Assembly: GCA_963836695.1 (NCBI GenBank)
Contig: CAWIKX010000018.1
Span: forward strand, 1-64,000
Direction: 5' to 3'
Source: Roseiarcus sp963836695
Lineage (GTDB): Bacteria > Pseudomonadota > Alphaproteobacteria > Rhizobiales > Beijerinckiaceae
Length of the DNA: 64,000 nt
Shown: positions 27,845-36,991 of the stretch, piece by piece
How positions within the stretch are numbered: the stretch's first letter is position 1
Layout: every line of letters begins with the position of its first letter
Translations under genes and position numbers: made by a program
Notes under the pieces: model-generated
The model's database searches: none
What the model was told of the DNA's origin: nothing
What the model saw: the letters and a program-made list of their open reading frames with translations, nothing else

Positions 27845-28729
27845 CTATCTGGTGATGAGCGTGCCCGCGCCATAGTCGGTCAGGAGCTCGATCAGCACGG
27901 CATGGGGAACCTTGCCGTCCAGGATCACGACGCCTTCGACGCCCCTCTCCAGCGCATAAATGCAGGTCTCAACCTTCGGGATCATGCCGCCGGTTATGGT
28001 GCCGTCGGCGATGAGAGCTCGAATGTCGTCGACCCGCAATTCCTTGATGAGCCCCTTGTTCTTGTCGAGCACGCCCGGAACGTCGGTCAGAAACAAGAGC
28101 CGCTTGGCCCCGAGCGCGCCGGCGACCGCGCCGGCGAAAGTGTCGGCGTTGACGTTATAGGTCTGCCCGTCGGCGCCCTGCGCGACCGGAGCCAGGACTG
28201 GGATCAGCTCCCTGCCTAGAATCTGCTCGAGCACGGTCGCGTCCACTTTGTCAGGCTCGCCGACAAATCCAAGATCAACGACGTCTTCGCCGACCCCATG
28301 CGGGCGGTGAACCTTGCGCGCGGTCACCATGTTGCCGTCCTTGCCGCAGAGCCCAACTGCACGGCCACCCTCGGCGTTGATCGAGCCGACGATCTGCTTG
28401 TTGATCGATCCGGCGAGCACCATTTCGACGATTTCCATCGTCGGCTTGTCGGTGACCCTGAGGCCCCCGGAGAAGTGCGACTCGATGCCGAGCTTCTTCA
28501 GCATCGAGCCGATCTGCGGGCCGCCGCCATGCACCACCACCGGATTGATGCCGGACTGCTCCAGAAGCACCATGTCCTTGGCGAAGTCGCGCGCCTTGTC
28601 CTCGTCGCCCATCGCATGGCCGCCGTACTTCACCACGACGATCGCTTCGTCGTAGCGCAGCATGTGCGGCAGCGCCTGCATCAGGATTTCGGACTGTTGC
28701 TGGGGCGTAGGGTTGAGCGGCTCGGACAA
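27845..28729 (-). CDS. argB: acetylglutamate kinase
   Basis: ArgB phosphorylates N-acetylglutamate in arginine synthesis. The 294 residues show the amino-acid kinase motifs IVVKYGGHAMGDE and NPVVVHGGGPQIGSML. The N-acetylglutamate region follows (VGLCGKDGNMVTARKV), and the C-terminus is TGGMIPKVETCIYALERGVE. The N-terminal helix (PQQQSEILMQALPHM) is of the kind seen in arginine-inhibitable enzymes. It is divergent from choX with about 180 bp between. Confidence 0.95.
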   Translation of the reverse strand: MSEPLNPTPQQQSEILMQALPHMLRYDEAIVVVKYGGHAMGDEDKARDFAKDMVLLEQSGINPVVVHGGGPQIGSMLKKLGIESHFSGGLRVTDKPTMEIVEMVLAGSINKQIVGSINAEGGRAVGLCGKDGNMVTARKVHRPHGVGEDVVDLGFVGEPDKVDATVLEQILGRELIPVLAPVAQGADGQTYNVNADTFAGAVAGALGAKRLLFLTDVPGVLDKNKGLIKELRVDDIRALIADGTITGGMIPKVETCIYALERGVEGVVILDGKVPHAVLIELLTDYGAGTLITR

Positions 28730-28910
28730 TCGGGACTCCCAGGAGGGGATTGCGTCCGCTTCTAGCTGGTAGCCGTCGGAAGCTCAAACGGTTTGGCCGT
28801 TAGGTGACGGCCGCAAATTATTGGATTTGACCGCACTTCGCCTCCCGCCGATACTCGTGGCGAGCTTGCTCGCGTGCGGAGGTCGACCGCACGATTCAGG
28901 GAGAGAAACG

Positions 28911-29858
28911 ATGAGGCTTTCAACAATTCTGACAGTATCGGGAGTGCTTGCGCTGGCTGGTTCGAGCGCGGCTTTCGCGGGCGATCCGGAAAGCTGCAAG
29001 ACCGTGAAATTCTCGGACGTGGGCTGGACCGACATCACCTCGACGACCGCGATCGCCGGCGAAATCTTCAAGGGTCTCGGCTACACGCCCAAGATCACGG
29101 TTCTCTCGGTGCCGGTGACCTACGCTTCGATGAAGAACAAGGACATCGACGTATTTCTCGGCAATTGGCAGCCGTCGATGGAGAACGACCGCAAGCCTTA
29201 CGTCGAGGACAAATCGGTCATCGTGACCGGCGCCAATCTGCCTGAGGGGGCGAAATATACGCTCGCCGTTCCGCAATACACCTACGACAAAGGCCTGAAG
29301 GACTTCAAGGATATCGACAAGTACAAGGATTCCCTACACGGCAAGATCTTCGGCATCGAGCCGGGCAACGACGGCAACCGCCTCGTCCTCGACCTCATCA
29401 AGGGCGACAAGTTTGGCTTGAAAGACTTCCAGCTCGTCGAATCGAGCGAGCAGGGAATGCTCTCCGAAGTGCAGCGCGCGACCAGCCACAAGGAAGATGT
29501 CGTCTTCCTCGGCTGGGCGCCCCATCCGATGAACGTCAATTTCAAGATCGAGTATTTGACCGGCGGCGACGACAGCTTTGGGCCGAACTTCGGCGGCGCG
29601 GTCGTCTACACCAACGAGCGCGCGGGATGGGCCGAGCAATGCCCGAACGCGGCCAAGCTTATCAAGAACCTCATCTTTACCGTCGACATCGAGAACCTGG
29701 TGATGAACAAGATCCTCACCGACGGCGAAGAGGGGCCAAAGGCGGCCCAGGACTGGCTGAAGACCAATCCGCCGCAACTCACCGCTTGGCTCGATGGCGT
29801 GACGACTTTCGACGGCCAGCCCGGACTTCCGGCGGTCAAGAAGAGCCTCGGTCTGTAA
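28911..29858 (+). CDS. choX: choline/betaine ABC transporter substrate-binding protein (ChoX-like)
   Basis: A Sec signal peptide ends near residue 23 (GSSAAFA). The mature protein keeps the ChoX aromatic cage: Trp39 with Asp41 (VGWTDITS), Trp86 (LGNWQPSMEND), Tyr116 and Trp202 (FLGWAPHPMN). Their spacing closely matches the choline-binding residues known in Sinorhizobium ChoX. GAGAG lies just upstream of the ATG at 28911, 31 codons into a longer frame, so I chose this start. It is followed by a 154-bp dispersed repeat and then choW and choV. Confidence 0.9.
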   Translation: MRLSTILTVSGVLALAGSSAAFAGDPESCKTVKFSDVGWTDITSTTAIAGEIFKGLGYTPKITVLSVPVTYASMKNKDIDVFLGNWQPSMENDRKPYVEDKSVIVTGANLPEGAKYTLAVPQYTYDKGLKDFKDIDKYKDSLHGKIFGIEPGNDGNRLVLDLIKGDKFGLKDFQLVESSEQGMLSEVQRATSHKEDVVFLGWAPHPMNVNFKIEYLTGGDDSFGPNFGGAVVYTNERAGWAEQCPNAAKLIKNLIFTVDIENLVMNKILTDGEEGPKAAQDWLKTNPPQLTAWLDGVTTFDGQPGLPAVKKSLGL

Positions 29859-29883
29859 GCGGTCCGCTTTTGGATGTGCTCAA

Positions 29884-30032
29884 CCCCCTCATTCTGAGGC
29901 GCCTCGCGTCAGCGGGGCCTCGAAGAATGCTCCATTTGGCGTCGGCGGTTCCGCGTCCCCTGGAGCGTCCTTCGAGACGCCACCCCCCGGACTTGCTCCG
30001 GGGGGTGCGTAGCCCCCAGGACGAAGTGGGTG
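29884..30032. repeat. dispersed intergenic repeat, copy 1
   Basis: It starts CCCCTCATTCTGAGGCGCC, contains GCCTCGAAGAATGCTCCA and GGAGCGTCCTTCGAGACGCC, and ends in a strong hairpin of C and G runs (CCCCCCGGA, centre, TCCGGGGGG). The same element, shorter in the middle, is at 63517-63626. It separates choX from choW, so it may stabilise the choX transcript end and set a high choX:choW ratio; that effect is inferred. Confidence 0.8.
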
Positions 30033-30051
30033 CTTACTAGAGGGGACGGCG

Positions 30052-30900
30052 TTGGAGAGTTGGTTCACCGAACCGAAAGTGCCGCTCGGCCGCTGGGTCA
30101 AGATCGGCATCACCTGGTTGCAGGACAACGCCGCCGGTTTCTTCGATGCGGTGACGGCGCTCATCAATTTTCTCGTGGACGGCCTCACTGCAATTCTGCT
30201 CCACATCCCCTTTCTCGTCGTCGTTCTCGCGCTCGCTGCGCTCGCGTACTGGCTGCACAGGTCTTGGCGCCTGGCGGTCTTCGTCGTCATCGCGTTCATC
30301 TTCATCGCCAATCTCGGTTATTGGCAGGCGACGGTCGAGACGATCTCGCTCGTCGGATTCGCGACGCTGGCCAGCGTCATCATCGGGGTGCCAGTCGGCG
30401 TTGCCTCTGCCCACCGGCCGTGGCTCTATGCCCTGCTGAGGCCGCTGCTCGATCTCATGCAGACGCTTCCGACCTTCGTCTACCTGATCCCGACGCTCGT
30501 CCTGTTTCACCTCGGCTCGGCGCCGGGGTTGATCTCGACGGTGATTTTCGCCATCGCCGCGCCGATCCGCCTGACCCACCTCGGCATCGCCTCAGCGCCC
30601 GTGCCGCTCAAAGAGGCGGGCGCCGCGTTCGGCGCGACGAAGCGGCAGCTGCTGTGGAAAGTGGAGTTGCCTTACGCGTTGCCAACGATCATGGCCGGCA
30701 TCACCCAGTGCATCATGCTGAGCTTGTCCATGGTCGTCATCGCCGCGCTGGTCGGCGCTGCGGGGCTTGGCGTGCCGGTGGTGCGGGCGCTGGGAACAGT
30801 CAACATCCCGATGGGCATCGAAGCTGGCGTGTCGATCGTCCTCCTGGCGATTGTGCTCGATCGCGTCTTCCGCAACCCTGAGCGAAAAGGAAGCGCGTGA
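30052..30900 (+). CDS. choW: choline/betaine ABC transporter permease (ChoW-like)
   Basis: This 282-residue inner-membrane permease has about six to seven membrane segments and the BPD_transp_1 cytoplasmic loop (KEAGAAFGATKRQLLWKVEL). It starts at a TTG with AGGGGA about 5 bases upstream; no better ATG exists before the first membrane segment. It belongs to the ProW/OpuA type and works with ChoX and ChoV. The choV ATG follows directly. Confidence 0.9.
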   Translation: MESWFTEPKVPLGRWVKIGITWLQDNAAGFFDAVTALINFLVDGLTAILLHIPFLVVVLALAALAYWLHRSWRLAVFVVIAFIFIANLGYWQATVETISLVGFATLASVIIGVPVGVASAHRPWLYALLRPLLDLMQTLPTFVYLIPTLVLFHLGSAPGLISTVIFAIAAPIRLTHLGIASAPVPLKEAGAAFGATKRQLLWKVELPYALPTIMAGITQCIMLSLSMVVIAALVGAAGLGVPVVRALGTVNIPMGIEAGVSIVLLAIVLDRVFRNPERKGSA

Positions 30901-30901
30901 T

Positions 30902-32017
30902 ATGTCCGCAGTTGTTTTTGACAACGTCGACATTGTGTTCGGCGACAAGCAGGCCGAAGCCCTCGCAATGATCGATCGCGGCGCGACGCGCGACGAGATC
31001 CTCAAATCGACCGGAGCCGTGCTTGGCGCAGCGGGCGTCAATCTCTCGGTCGAGCCCAGCGAAATCTGCGTCCTGATGGGGCTGTCGGGATCGGGCAAGT
31101 CGACAATCCTGCGCGCCGTCAATGGGCTCAACAAAGTCGCGCGCGGCAAGGTTCTGGTCCGCAACGGGAATGGAGCTATCGACGTCGCCCATTGCAGCGC
31201 TGACGAACTCAGGATGTTGCGCACAAGCCGCATCGCCATGGTGTTCCAGCAGTTCGCTCTGCTGCCTTGGCGCACGGTCAAGGAGAATGTCGCCTTCGGG
31301 CTCGAGCTTCGTCGGATGCCAAAAGCTGAGATCGATAAGATCGTCGCCGACAAGCTCGCCATGGTGGGCTTGACGCAGTGGGCGGGCAAATTTGGTCATG
31401 AGCTCTCGGGCGGCATGCAGCAGCGCGTCGGTCTCGCGCGCGCCTTCGCCACCGACGCCGACATTCTGCTCATGGACGAGCCGTTCTCGGCGCTCGACCC
31501 GCTGATCCGTGACAAGCTGCAGGATGAACTGCTCCTCCTTCAGAAGGACTTGAAGAAGACGATCATCTTCGTCAGTCACGATCTCGACGAGGCGCTAAAG
31601 ATCGGCAATCGGATCGCCATCCTCGAGGGCGGCCGCATCGTCCAATGCGGGACGGCGGAGGACATCCTCCTGCGCCCAGCTGACGCCTATGTGGCGGAAT
31701 TCGTCAAGCACATGAATCCGCTCAACGTGCTGCGCGGTGGGTCGCTGATGACGCCTGCCGCCTCCCTGCGTCGAAGCGAGAATGAAGTGATGCTTGACCG
31801 GGGCGGCCGCGTTCGAATCCAGCTCGACGCCGAAGACCGGCCGGTCGGCGTGACGCTCGACGGCAACGCGGGCGCAATCGCAGTTTGCGACCGCGCGACC
31901 GGCGAGGTGACGGCGCGGCCTGAGGACGTGGATATCGTCGTCGCGCCGATCGACTTGAAGATGCGCTCGGCGATCGCGCTGCGCAGCCTTTCAGGGCAAT
32001 CCTATCGTACTCGTTGA
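30902..32017 (+). CDS. choV: choline/betaine ABC transporter ATP-binding protein (ChoV-like), shifted C-terminus
   Basis: Walker A is LMGLSGSGKSTILRAVNG, the Q-loop VFQQFALLPWRTV, the signature LSGGMQQRVGLARAFA and Walker B DILLMDEPFSALDPL. It is of the ProV type, with a C-terminal regulatory extension after the ATPase. Near 31998 a one-base shift ends the frame at 32017. The natural tail (NPIVLVDDLGRMAGLCGDDE, a CBS-like end) continues in another frame to 32105. The catalytic core is complete, so transport may survive; osmotic sensing by the tail may not. Confidence 0.88.
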   Translation: MSAVVFDNVDIVFGDKQAEALAMIDRGATRDEILKSTGAVLGAAGVNLSVEPSEICVLMGLSGSGKSTILRAVNGLNKVARGKVLVRNGNGAIDVAHCSADELRMLRTSRIAMVFQQFALLPWRTVKENVAFGLELRRMPKAEIDKIVADKLAMVGLTQWAGKFGHELSGGMQQRVGLARAFATDADILLMDEPFSALDPLIRDKLQDELLLLQKDLKKTIIFVSHDLDEALKIGNRIAILEGGRIVQCGTAEDILLRPADAYVAEFVKHMNPLNVLRGGSLMTPAASLRRSENEVMLDRGGRVRIQLDAEDRPVGVTLDGNAGAIAVCDRATGEVTARPEDVDIVVAPIDLKMRSAIALRSLSGQSYRTR

Positions 32018-32231
32018 CGACCTCGGCCGCATGGCGGGATTGTGCGGCGACGATGAAATCTACCGCGCATTGCTCCAGCAGCGCCGGGCCGCTGGCGAGG
32101 CTTAAGAGCCATCTCTTGCCGGGGACGGCTCGTCGCCTCAATTCGCAAAAATTGCTAGATCCAGCCTGAATTGATATGTGCCGTTGCGCGCCTTCGGCGC
32201 CAAAAGACCAGCGCCTGAAGTGAAAATTTGA

Positions 32232-33251
32232 ATGCCCGTCATCATTAATAGCCACGAAATCCACCCTTTCCTGCCGTCGCTTGGCAGCCCGCTGGCGATC
32301 GACCGCAGCCAGGCCGAGCAGCAGGACATCCGCCCGCTGGAGATCGCCATCATCAATCTGATGGCCGACAAGATCTCGACCGAGCGGCAGCTCGCACTCT
32401 GGCTCGGCAACACGATGCTGCAGGTGAACCTCAGCTTTGTCGCGACCGATTCTTATGTGCGCGGCGTCGCCGCTGGGCGGCGCACCCAAAACACGCCAGC
32501 GGACCATATCCGCAAATTCTACAGCCCCTTCACTGACGTCAGGGACAAGAAGTTCGACGGTTTCATCGTCACCGGCATCAACGCGCTCAAGGATCGGGTC
32601 GAGCAGGAGACGTTCTGGCCGGATGTCGCAGACATCCTGCAATGGACGACAACCAACGCTTTCTCCTGCCTCTTCCTCTGCTGGGGCGCCAAGGCGGCGC
32701 TGAAGTTCTTCCATGACATTGACAGCTATAAGGGCAAGCAGAAGCTCTTCGGCTTGTTCGACCACCGGCTGATCTCGGATAAGACCGGCCTCCTGTTCGG
32801 CTTCCCTGACGTCTTCCCGGCGCCCGTGTCGCGCTGGAAGAGCCCTCGGCGGGAGGACGTTTTGAAAGTCCCAGCGCTCGAGATCGTCGCGGATTCCGAC
32901 GAGGCGGGCCCCAACATGCTGGTTGAATCCGAGCCGCTCGACGACAACAGCGCGCTCTTTCCCCGCCGCGTCTATATTCTCAACCACCCGGAATATGAGA
33001 CGGACACTTTGGGCGTCGAGTATCATCGCGACTCAGCCAGCGACCCGAACTGGCCGCTGCCCAAGCACTATTTTCCTCAAGATGATCCGTCACGCGCCGC
33101 GCCCAATCTTTGGCGCCACACGGCGCATATCTACACGAACTGGGTCAAGGTCGTTTACGGTTCGACCCCGTATAACATTGACAGGATCCCCAATCCCTCC
33201 AAGCGCATCGAGGCGGTTCAAGCGCGCAATGCGGCGTTCGCTGGATCGTAG
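32232..33251 (+). CDS. divergent homoserine O-acyltransferase (MetA-like)
   Basis: 339 residues of the MetA fold. It has the conserved Lys region INLMADKISTERQLALWLGN, the nucleophile Cys150 (LFLCWGAKAA), and His252/Glu254 (LNHPEYETDTLGVEYHRD), so the catalytic triad is intact. The usual acyl-donor loop (TGAPxE type) reads VTGINALKDRVEQETFWPD, unlike standard MetA. The family makes O-succinyl- or O-acetylhomoserine for methionine synthesis; the acyl group cannot be predicted. Its place after choXWV suggests a link between methyl donors and methionine. The 126-bp leader has a small hairpin but no riboswitch I can name. Confidence 0.8.
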   Translation: MPVIINSHEIHPFLPSLGSPLAIDRSQAEQQDIRPLEIAIINLMADKISTERQLALWLGNTMLQVNLSFVATDSYVRGVAAGRRTQNTPADHIRKFYSPFTDVRDKKFDGFIVTGINALKDRVEQETFWPDVADILQWTTTNAFSCLFLCWGAKAALKFFHDIDSYKGKQKLFGLFDHRLISDKTGLLFGFPDVFPAPVSRWKSPRREDVLKVPALEIVADSDEAGPNMLVESEPLDDNSALFPRRVYILNHPEYETDTLGVEYHRDSASDPNWPLPKHYFPQDDPSRAAPNLWRHTAHIYTNWVKVVYGSTPYNIDRIPNPSKRIEAVQARNAAFAGS

Positions 33252-33299
33252 GGGCTATCGGAAACGAGATCTGACCGAATGCGACCGGCGCCAGCCAGA

Positions 33300-34376
33300 T
33301 CACGGTCCGCTCCGGGTCTGTTCCGCGTAAAGCCTGCCGGTTCGCGTCTCAAGGAAACGATCTAGCGGGATTGTCTCCTGCTTAAGAAAGCCCTCGGGGG
33401 GCAGAACGCCAGACCGGGCCATCTCGATCACAGCGACCACAGAAGCGGCCGTGGTCCAAGCGATCGCGGTCCGCAGCTTGCCTCCGATCTCGATCGGATA
33501 ATAGGCGCGCACGAATTCTCTACGGCCGAGGCGTCCTTCGGCCCAGCCCTCGGCCGCGACATGAATATAGACCACATCGTCGTCGACCGAAGGCTTGGCG
33601 TGCGTGAGGATATGCCCAGCCGCTGCGCGGTCCTCCCGCATGAGGAGCTCGTGGAAAAAGAAGTTCATCAGCGAAGCGTGGCCCGGATAGCGCAGGCTTT
33701 TGTAGTCGAGGTTCTCGACCTGATCTGCGAAGGTCTCGCACATCGTCCCTAAGCCGCCCGAGGTGGTGAAAGCCTCAAGCCTGACCCCGCCGACATAGAC
33801 CGTCTCCAGCCATTCCATGGCCGAGACGGTCTTCAGCACGCCCTCTTCGATGACCTCGCAATCGTTGAGATATTCGTTCACCACGCCCTCGGGTGACCAA
33901 TTGAAGGCATAGCCGAGCAGGCCGGTCGGGTGCTGCGGTAGCGCACCTACTCTAAGGCGGATCGAGCGCACGCGTTCGAACTGCCGAGCGAGATGCGCGC
34001 CGACAATTCCGACGAACCCAGGCGCGAGGCCGCATTGCGGGGCCATGATGCCTTTCGCCGAACGGGCGAGAGCGCGGATATGCTTCGTCGTTCCCACGTC
34101 CTCGGTAAGATCGAAGTAGTGGAGCCCAAGCGCGTGAGCCGCCGACGCCGCCTCCTTGTTGAAGGCATAAGGCAAACAGGAGAGAAGAGCCTCGCGCCCG
34201 GCGAGCGCCGCGCTCAACGCATGGGCATCGCCAAGGTCGACGGCATGGACCGGGAACGGCGCGTCGACGATTGGGCGCGCGTCGAAGCCGGCGACCTCGA
34301 ACCCCGCGTCGGACAAAAGCTCAGCGGCAAGACGGCCAACCCGCCCCAGGCCGAGCACGCCGATCTTTGTGAACAT
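33300..34376 (-). CDS. saccharopine dehydrogenase-like NAD(P)-dependent oxidoreductase
   Basis: The 358-residue protein opens with the Rossmann motif IGVLGLGRVGRLAAELLSDA. It contains CLPYAFNKEAASAAHALGLH, YFDLTEDVG and CGLAPGFVGIVGAHL, typical of the saccharopine dehydrogenase superfamily. Members act on lysine-derived or polyamine substrates or as amino-acid dehydrogenases, so the substrate here is open. It is 49 bp downstream of the dimethylglycine-dehydrogenase-like gene on the same strand, suggesting a common unit with that gene and mttB. Confidence 0.82.
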   Translation of the reverse strand: MFTKIGVLGLGRVGRLAAELLSDAGFEVAGFDARPIVDAPFPVHAVDLGDAHALSAALAGREALLSCLPYAFNKEAASAAHALGLHYFDLTEDVGTTKHIRALARSAKGIMAPQCGLAPGFVGIVGAHLARQFERVRSIRLRVGALPQHPTGLLGYAFNWSPEGVVNEYLNDCEVIEEGVLKTVSAMEWLETVYVGGVRLEAFTTSGGLGTMCETFADQVENLDYKSLRYPGHASLMNFFFHELLMREDRAAAGHILTHAKPSVDDDVVYIHVAAEGWAEGRLGRREFVRAYYPIEIGGKLRTAIAWTTAASVVAVIEMARSGVLPPEGFLKQETIPLDRFLETRTGRLYAEQTRSGP

Positions 34377-34425
34377 CTGCGCGACGCCCCTCCCCTCATA
34401 TATTTTGGCGGCAGCGGGGCCTGGC

Positions 34426-36936
34426 CTATCCCCTCAGGGCTTTGTTTTGTGGATCATAAGGACTGTCGGGAATGACAATCGCTCGGCGCATCTCGCCCAA
34501 AATGCGCACGTCCACCTCCTCGCCGAGCTGCGAGAATTCAGGCTTCACCATCGCGAGCGCCAGCGATTTGGCCACCCGCCAGCCGTAGCCGCCGGACGTC
34601 GTGCGGCCGACCATGGCGCCGTTCTTGATCACCGGCTCGGAGCCGCGCGCGTCCCCGTCGGTCACACCCTGGACCTCGAGCGTGACCAGCTTGTTCTGAA
34701 AGCCCCTGCCCTTCCAGGCGACAAGCCCGTCGCGGCCGAGAAACGGGCCTTTGTCGAGATCGACGAACCGTTCGAGGCCTGATTCCAGCGCGGCATATTC
34801 GATCGACAACTCTCGCCCGACGAGCTTGTAGGACTTTTCCAATCTCAGCAAATCCATGGCGCGGATTCCAAAAGGCTTGATCCCAAACGGCGCCCCGGCC
34901 TCCATCAACGCGTCAAAGATAACATTCTGCATCTCGATCGGATGGTGGAATTCATAGCCAAGTTCGCCGACGAAATTGACCCGCATGGCGATGACGCTCG
35001 CCGCGTTGATCGACAGGCGCCGGGCGGTCAGCCATGGAAACGCTTTGTTTGACACGTCGATGTCGGCGACCTTGTCCAGGACCTCGCGCGAGCGCGGGCC
35101 CGCGAGCACCAGCACGCCGCGCGCTGTCGTCAGCTTGTCAATGCGTACGCTATTGTCGGCGGGAAGGAGTTTCTCCAGCACGTCGAAATCATGCGTCTCA
35201 AGCCCGCCGGCTGAGATGAGATAAAACCGCTCCGGCCCGACGCGGGTAAGGGTAAACTCCGCCCGCACGCCGCCGCGCTCGGTGAGAAGATAGGTCAAGG
35301 TCACCTTGCCGGTCGTCTTGGGCGCGCTGTTGGTCAGGATGGAATTGAGCCAAGCTTCGGCGCCGGCGCCCGAGACCTCGCATTTTGCGAAGGCGGACAT
35401 GTCCATAAGGCCGACGTTCTCGTGCACATTGCGGCACTCGTCGCCGACGAACTGGAAATAGTTCGATCGGCGGAAGCTCCATTTCTCGCGCGGTCGTTCT
35501 CCCTCTGCGACGGGTGGATGGTTCTCGTTCAAGAGGACGTCAGGTTTCGCGAGATCCGCCTCGCTTAGGCCGTAGCCTTGCGGCGCGAACCAGTTCGGCC
35601 GCTCCCAACCGTAAACGGAGCCAAACACGGCGCCGAGATCTCTCATCCGCCCGTAGCAGGGCGTCTGGCGCAGAGGGCGCGCGGCGACGCGCTCCTCGTC
35701 GGGATAGTGGATAGTGAAGACCTTGGCGTAGGCCTCCTCGTTCTTCTCGACGAGATAGCCACGCTCCGCGTAAGGGCCGAAGCGCCGTGGATCGACACCA
35801 AGCATGTCGATGCTTGGCTCGCCTTCGACAATCCATTCGGCGAGCTGCCAGCCAGCGCCGCCGGCGGCGGTGACGCCGAACGAATGGCCCTCGTTGAGCC
35901 AGAAGTTTCTTACCCCCGGCGCCGGGCCGACGATCGGTGAACCGTCAGGCGTATAGGCGATGGCGCCGTTATAGACCTTCTTGACCCCGACCTCGCCGAA
36001 CGCGGGCACGCGCGCGATCGCGGTCTCGATGTGTGGCGCAAGGCGGTCGAGGTCCTCAGGAAAGAGCTCGTATTCGCTATCCGCCAACGGCCCATCGACA
36101 TAGCAAGCGGGCGCGCCTTTTTCGTAAGGGCCGAGCAGGAGGCCGCCTGCTTCTTCACGCATGTACCAAGACGAATCCGATTCGCGCAAAACCCCCATTT
36201 CCGGCAGCCCCTGCGCCTTGCGCTTGACGATCTCGGGATGCGCTTCGGTGACGATATATTGGTGCTCGACCGGGATCACCGGCACATCGATTCCGACCAT
36301 GCGGCCTGTCGCCCTGGCGAAATTGCCGGTCGCCGAAACGATATGCTCGCAGGTGATGTCGCCCTTGTCGGTCGAGATCTTCCATTCGCCGCCCGGCAGC
36401 CGGTCGATCGCAATGACCGTCGTTTGGCGATTGATCTCGGCCCCGCGATCGCGAGCGCCGCGCGCCAGGGCCTGCGTCAGGTCCGCAGGCTGGATGTAGC
36501 CGTCCTCTGGGTGCTGGATCGCGCCAACAATGCCCTCGACATCGCAAAGCGGCCAGATCTCCTTGACCTGGTTGGGCGTCAGGAACTTGACCGAAACGCC
36601 GATCGTCTCAGCGACGCCCGCATAGTAATGGTACTCGTCCATTCGGTCGCGGGTGCGCGCGAGGCGAATGTTCGACACTTGGCGAAGGCCAGGATCGAGC
36701 CCGGTTTCCTTCTCGAGCGTCTGATAGAGCGCGACCGAATATTTGTGGATCTGCCCAACCGAGTAGCTCAAATTGAACAGAGGCAAGAGACCCGCCGCAT
36801 GCCAGGTCGAGCCGGAGGTCAGCTCCTTGCGCTCGACAAGAACGCTGTCCGTCCAGCCCTTCTTGGCGAGATGGTAGAGCGTCGAGACGCCGACTACGCC
36901 ACCGCCAATCACCACAGCCCGCGCGTGCGTTCTCAT
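34426..36936 (-). CDS. dimethylglycine/sarcosine dehydrogenase-like FAD-GcvT protein
   Basis: 836 residues in four parts. A DAO-type FAD domain comes first (VVIGGGVVGVSTLYHLAKKG, with SGSTWHAAG carrying the His that binds FAD covalently in relatives). Then a FAO_M linker, a GcvT folate-binding domain (FGIKPFGIRAMDLLRLEKSY) and a GCV_T_C barrel (GRTTSGGYGWRVAKSLAL). Such enzymes oxidatively demethylate dimethylglycine or sarcosine and pass the one-carbon unit to tetrahydrofolate. It follows mttB by 55 bp. The exact substrate is inferred from the neighbourhood. Confidence 0.87.
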   Translation of the reverse strand: MRTHARAVVIGGGVVGVSTLYHLAKKGWTDSVLVERKELTSGSTWHAAGLLPLFNLSYSVGQIHKYSVALYQTLEKETGLDPGLRQVSNIRLARTRDRMDEYHYYAGVAETIGVSVKFLTPNQVKEIWPLCDVEGIVGAIQHPEDGYIQPADLTQALARGARDRGAEINRQTTVIAIDRLPGGEWKISTDKGDITCEHIVSATGNFARATGRMVGIDVPVIPVEHQYIVTEAHPEIVKRKAQGLPEMGVLRESDSSWYMREEAGGLLLGPYEKGAPACYVDGPLADSEYELFPEDLDRLAPHIETAIARVPAFGEVGVKKVYNGAIAYTPDGSPIVGPAPGVRNFWLNEGHSFGVTAAGGAGWQLAEWIVEGEPSIDMLGVDPRRFGPYAERGYLVEKNEEAYAKVFTIHYPDEERVAARPLRQTPCYGRMRDLGAVFGSVYGWERPNWFAPQGYGLSEADLAKPDVLLNENHPPVAEGERPREKWSFRRSNYFQFVGDECRNVHENVGLMDMSAFAKCEVSGAGAEAWLNSILTNSAPKTTGKVTLTYLLTERGGVRAEFTLTRVGPERFYLISAGGLETHDFDVLEKLLPADNSVRIDKLTTARGVLVLAGPRSREVLDKVADIDVSNKAFPWLTARRLSINAASVIAMRVNFVGELGYEFHHPIEMQNVIFDALMEAGAPFGIKPFGIRAMDLLRLEKSYKLVGRELSIEYAALESGLERFVDLDKGPFLGRDGLVAWKGRGFQNKLVTLEVQGVTDGDARGSEPVIKNGAMVGRTTSGGYGWRVAKSLALAMVKPEFSQLGEEVDVRILGEMRRAIVIPDSPYDPQNKALRG

Positions 36937-36991
36937 TCAAATCCCTCAGACTGCAAGGACTTGCTTCTCGTCCCTCGCGAAGACACGCGCA

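Noticed and set aside
32106..32231. SAM-II-type riboswitch before the MetA-like gene
   Set aside because: The hairpin GCGCC-TTC-GGCGC is visible but the conserved SAM-II pseudoknot segments are not.
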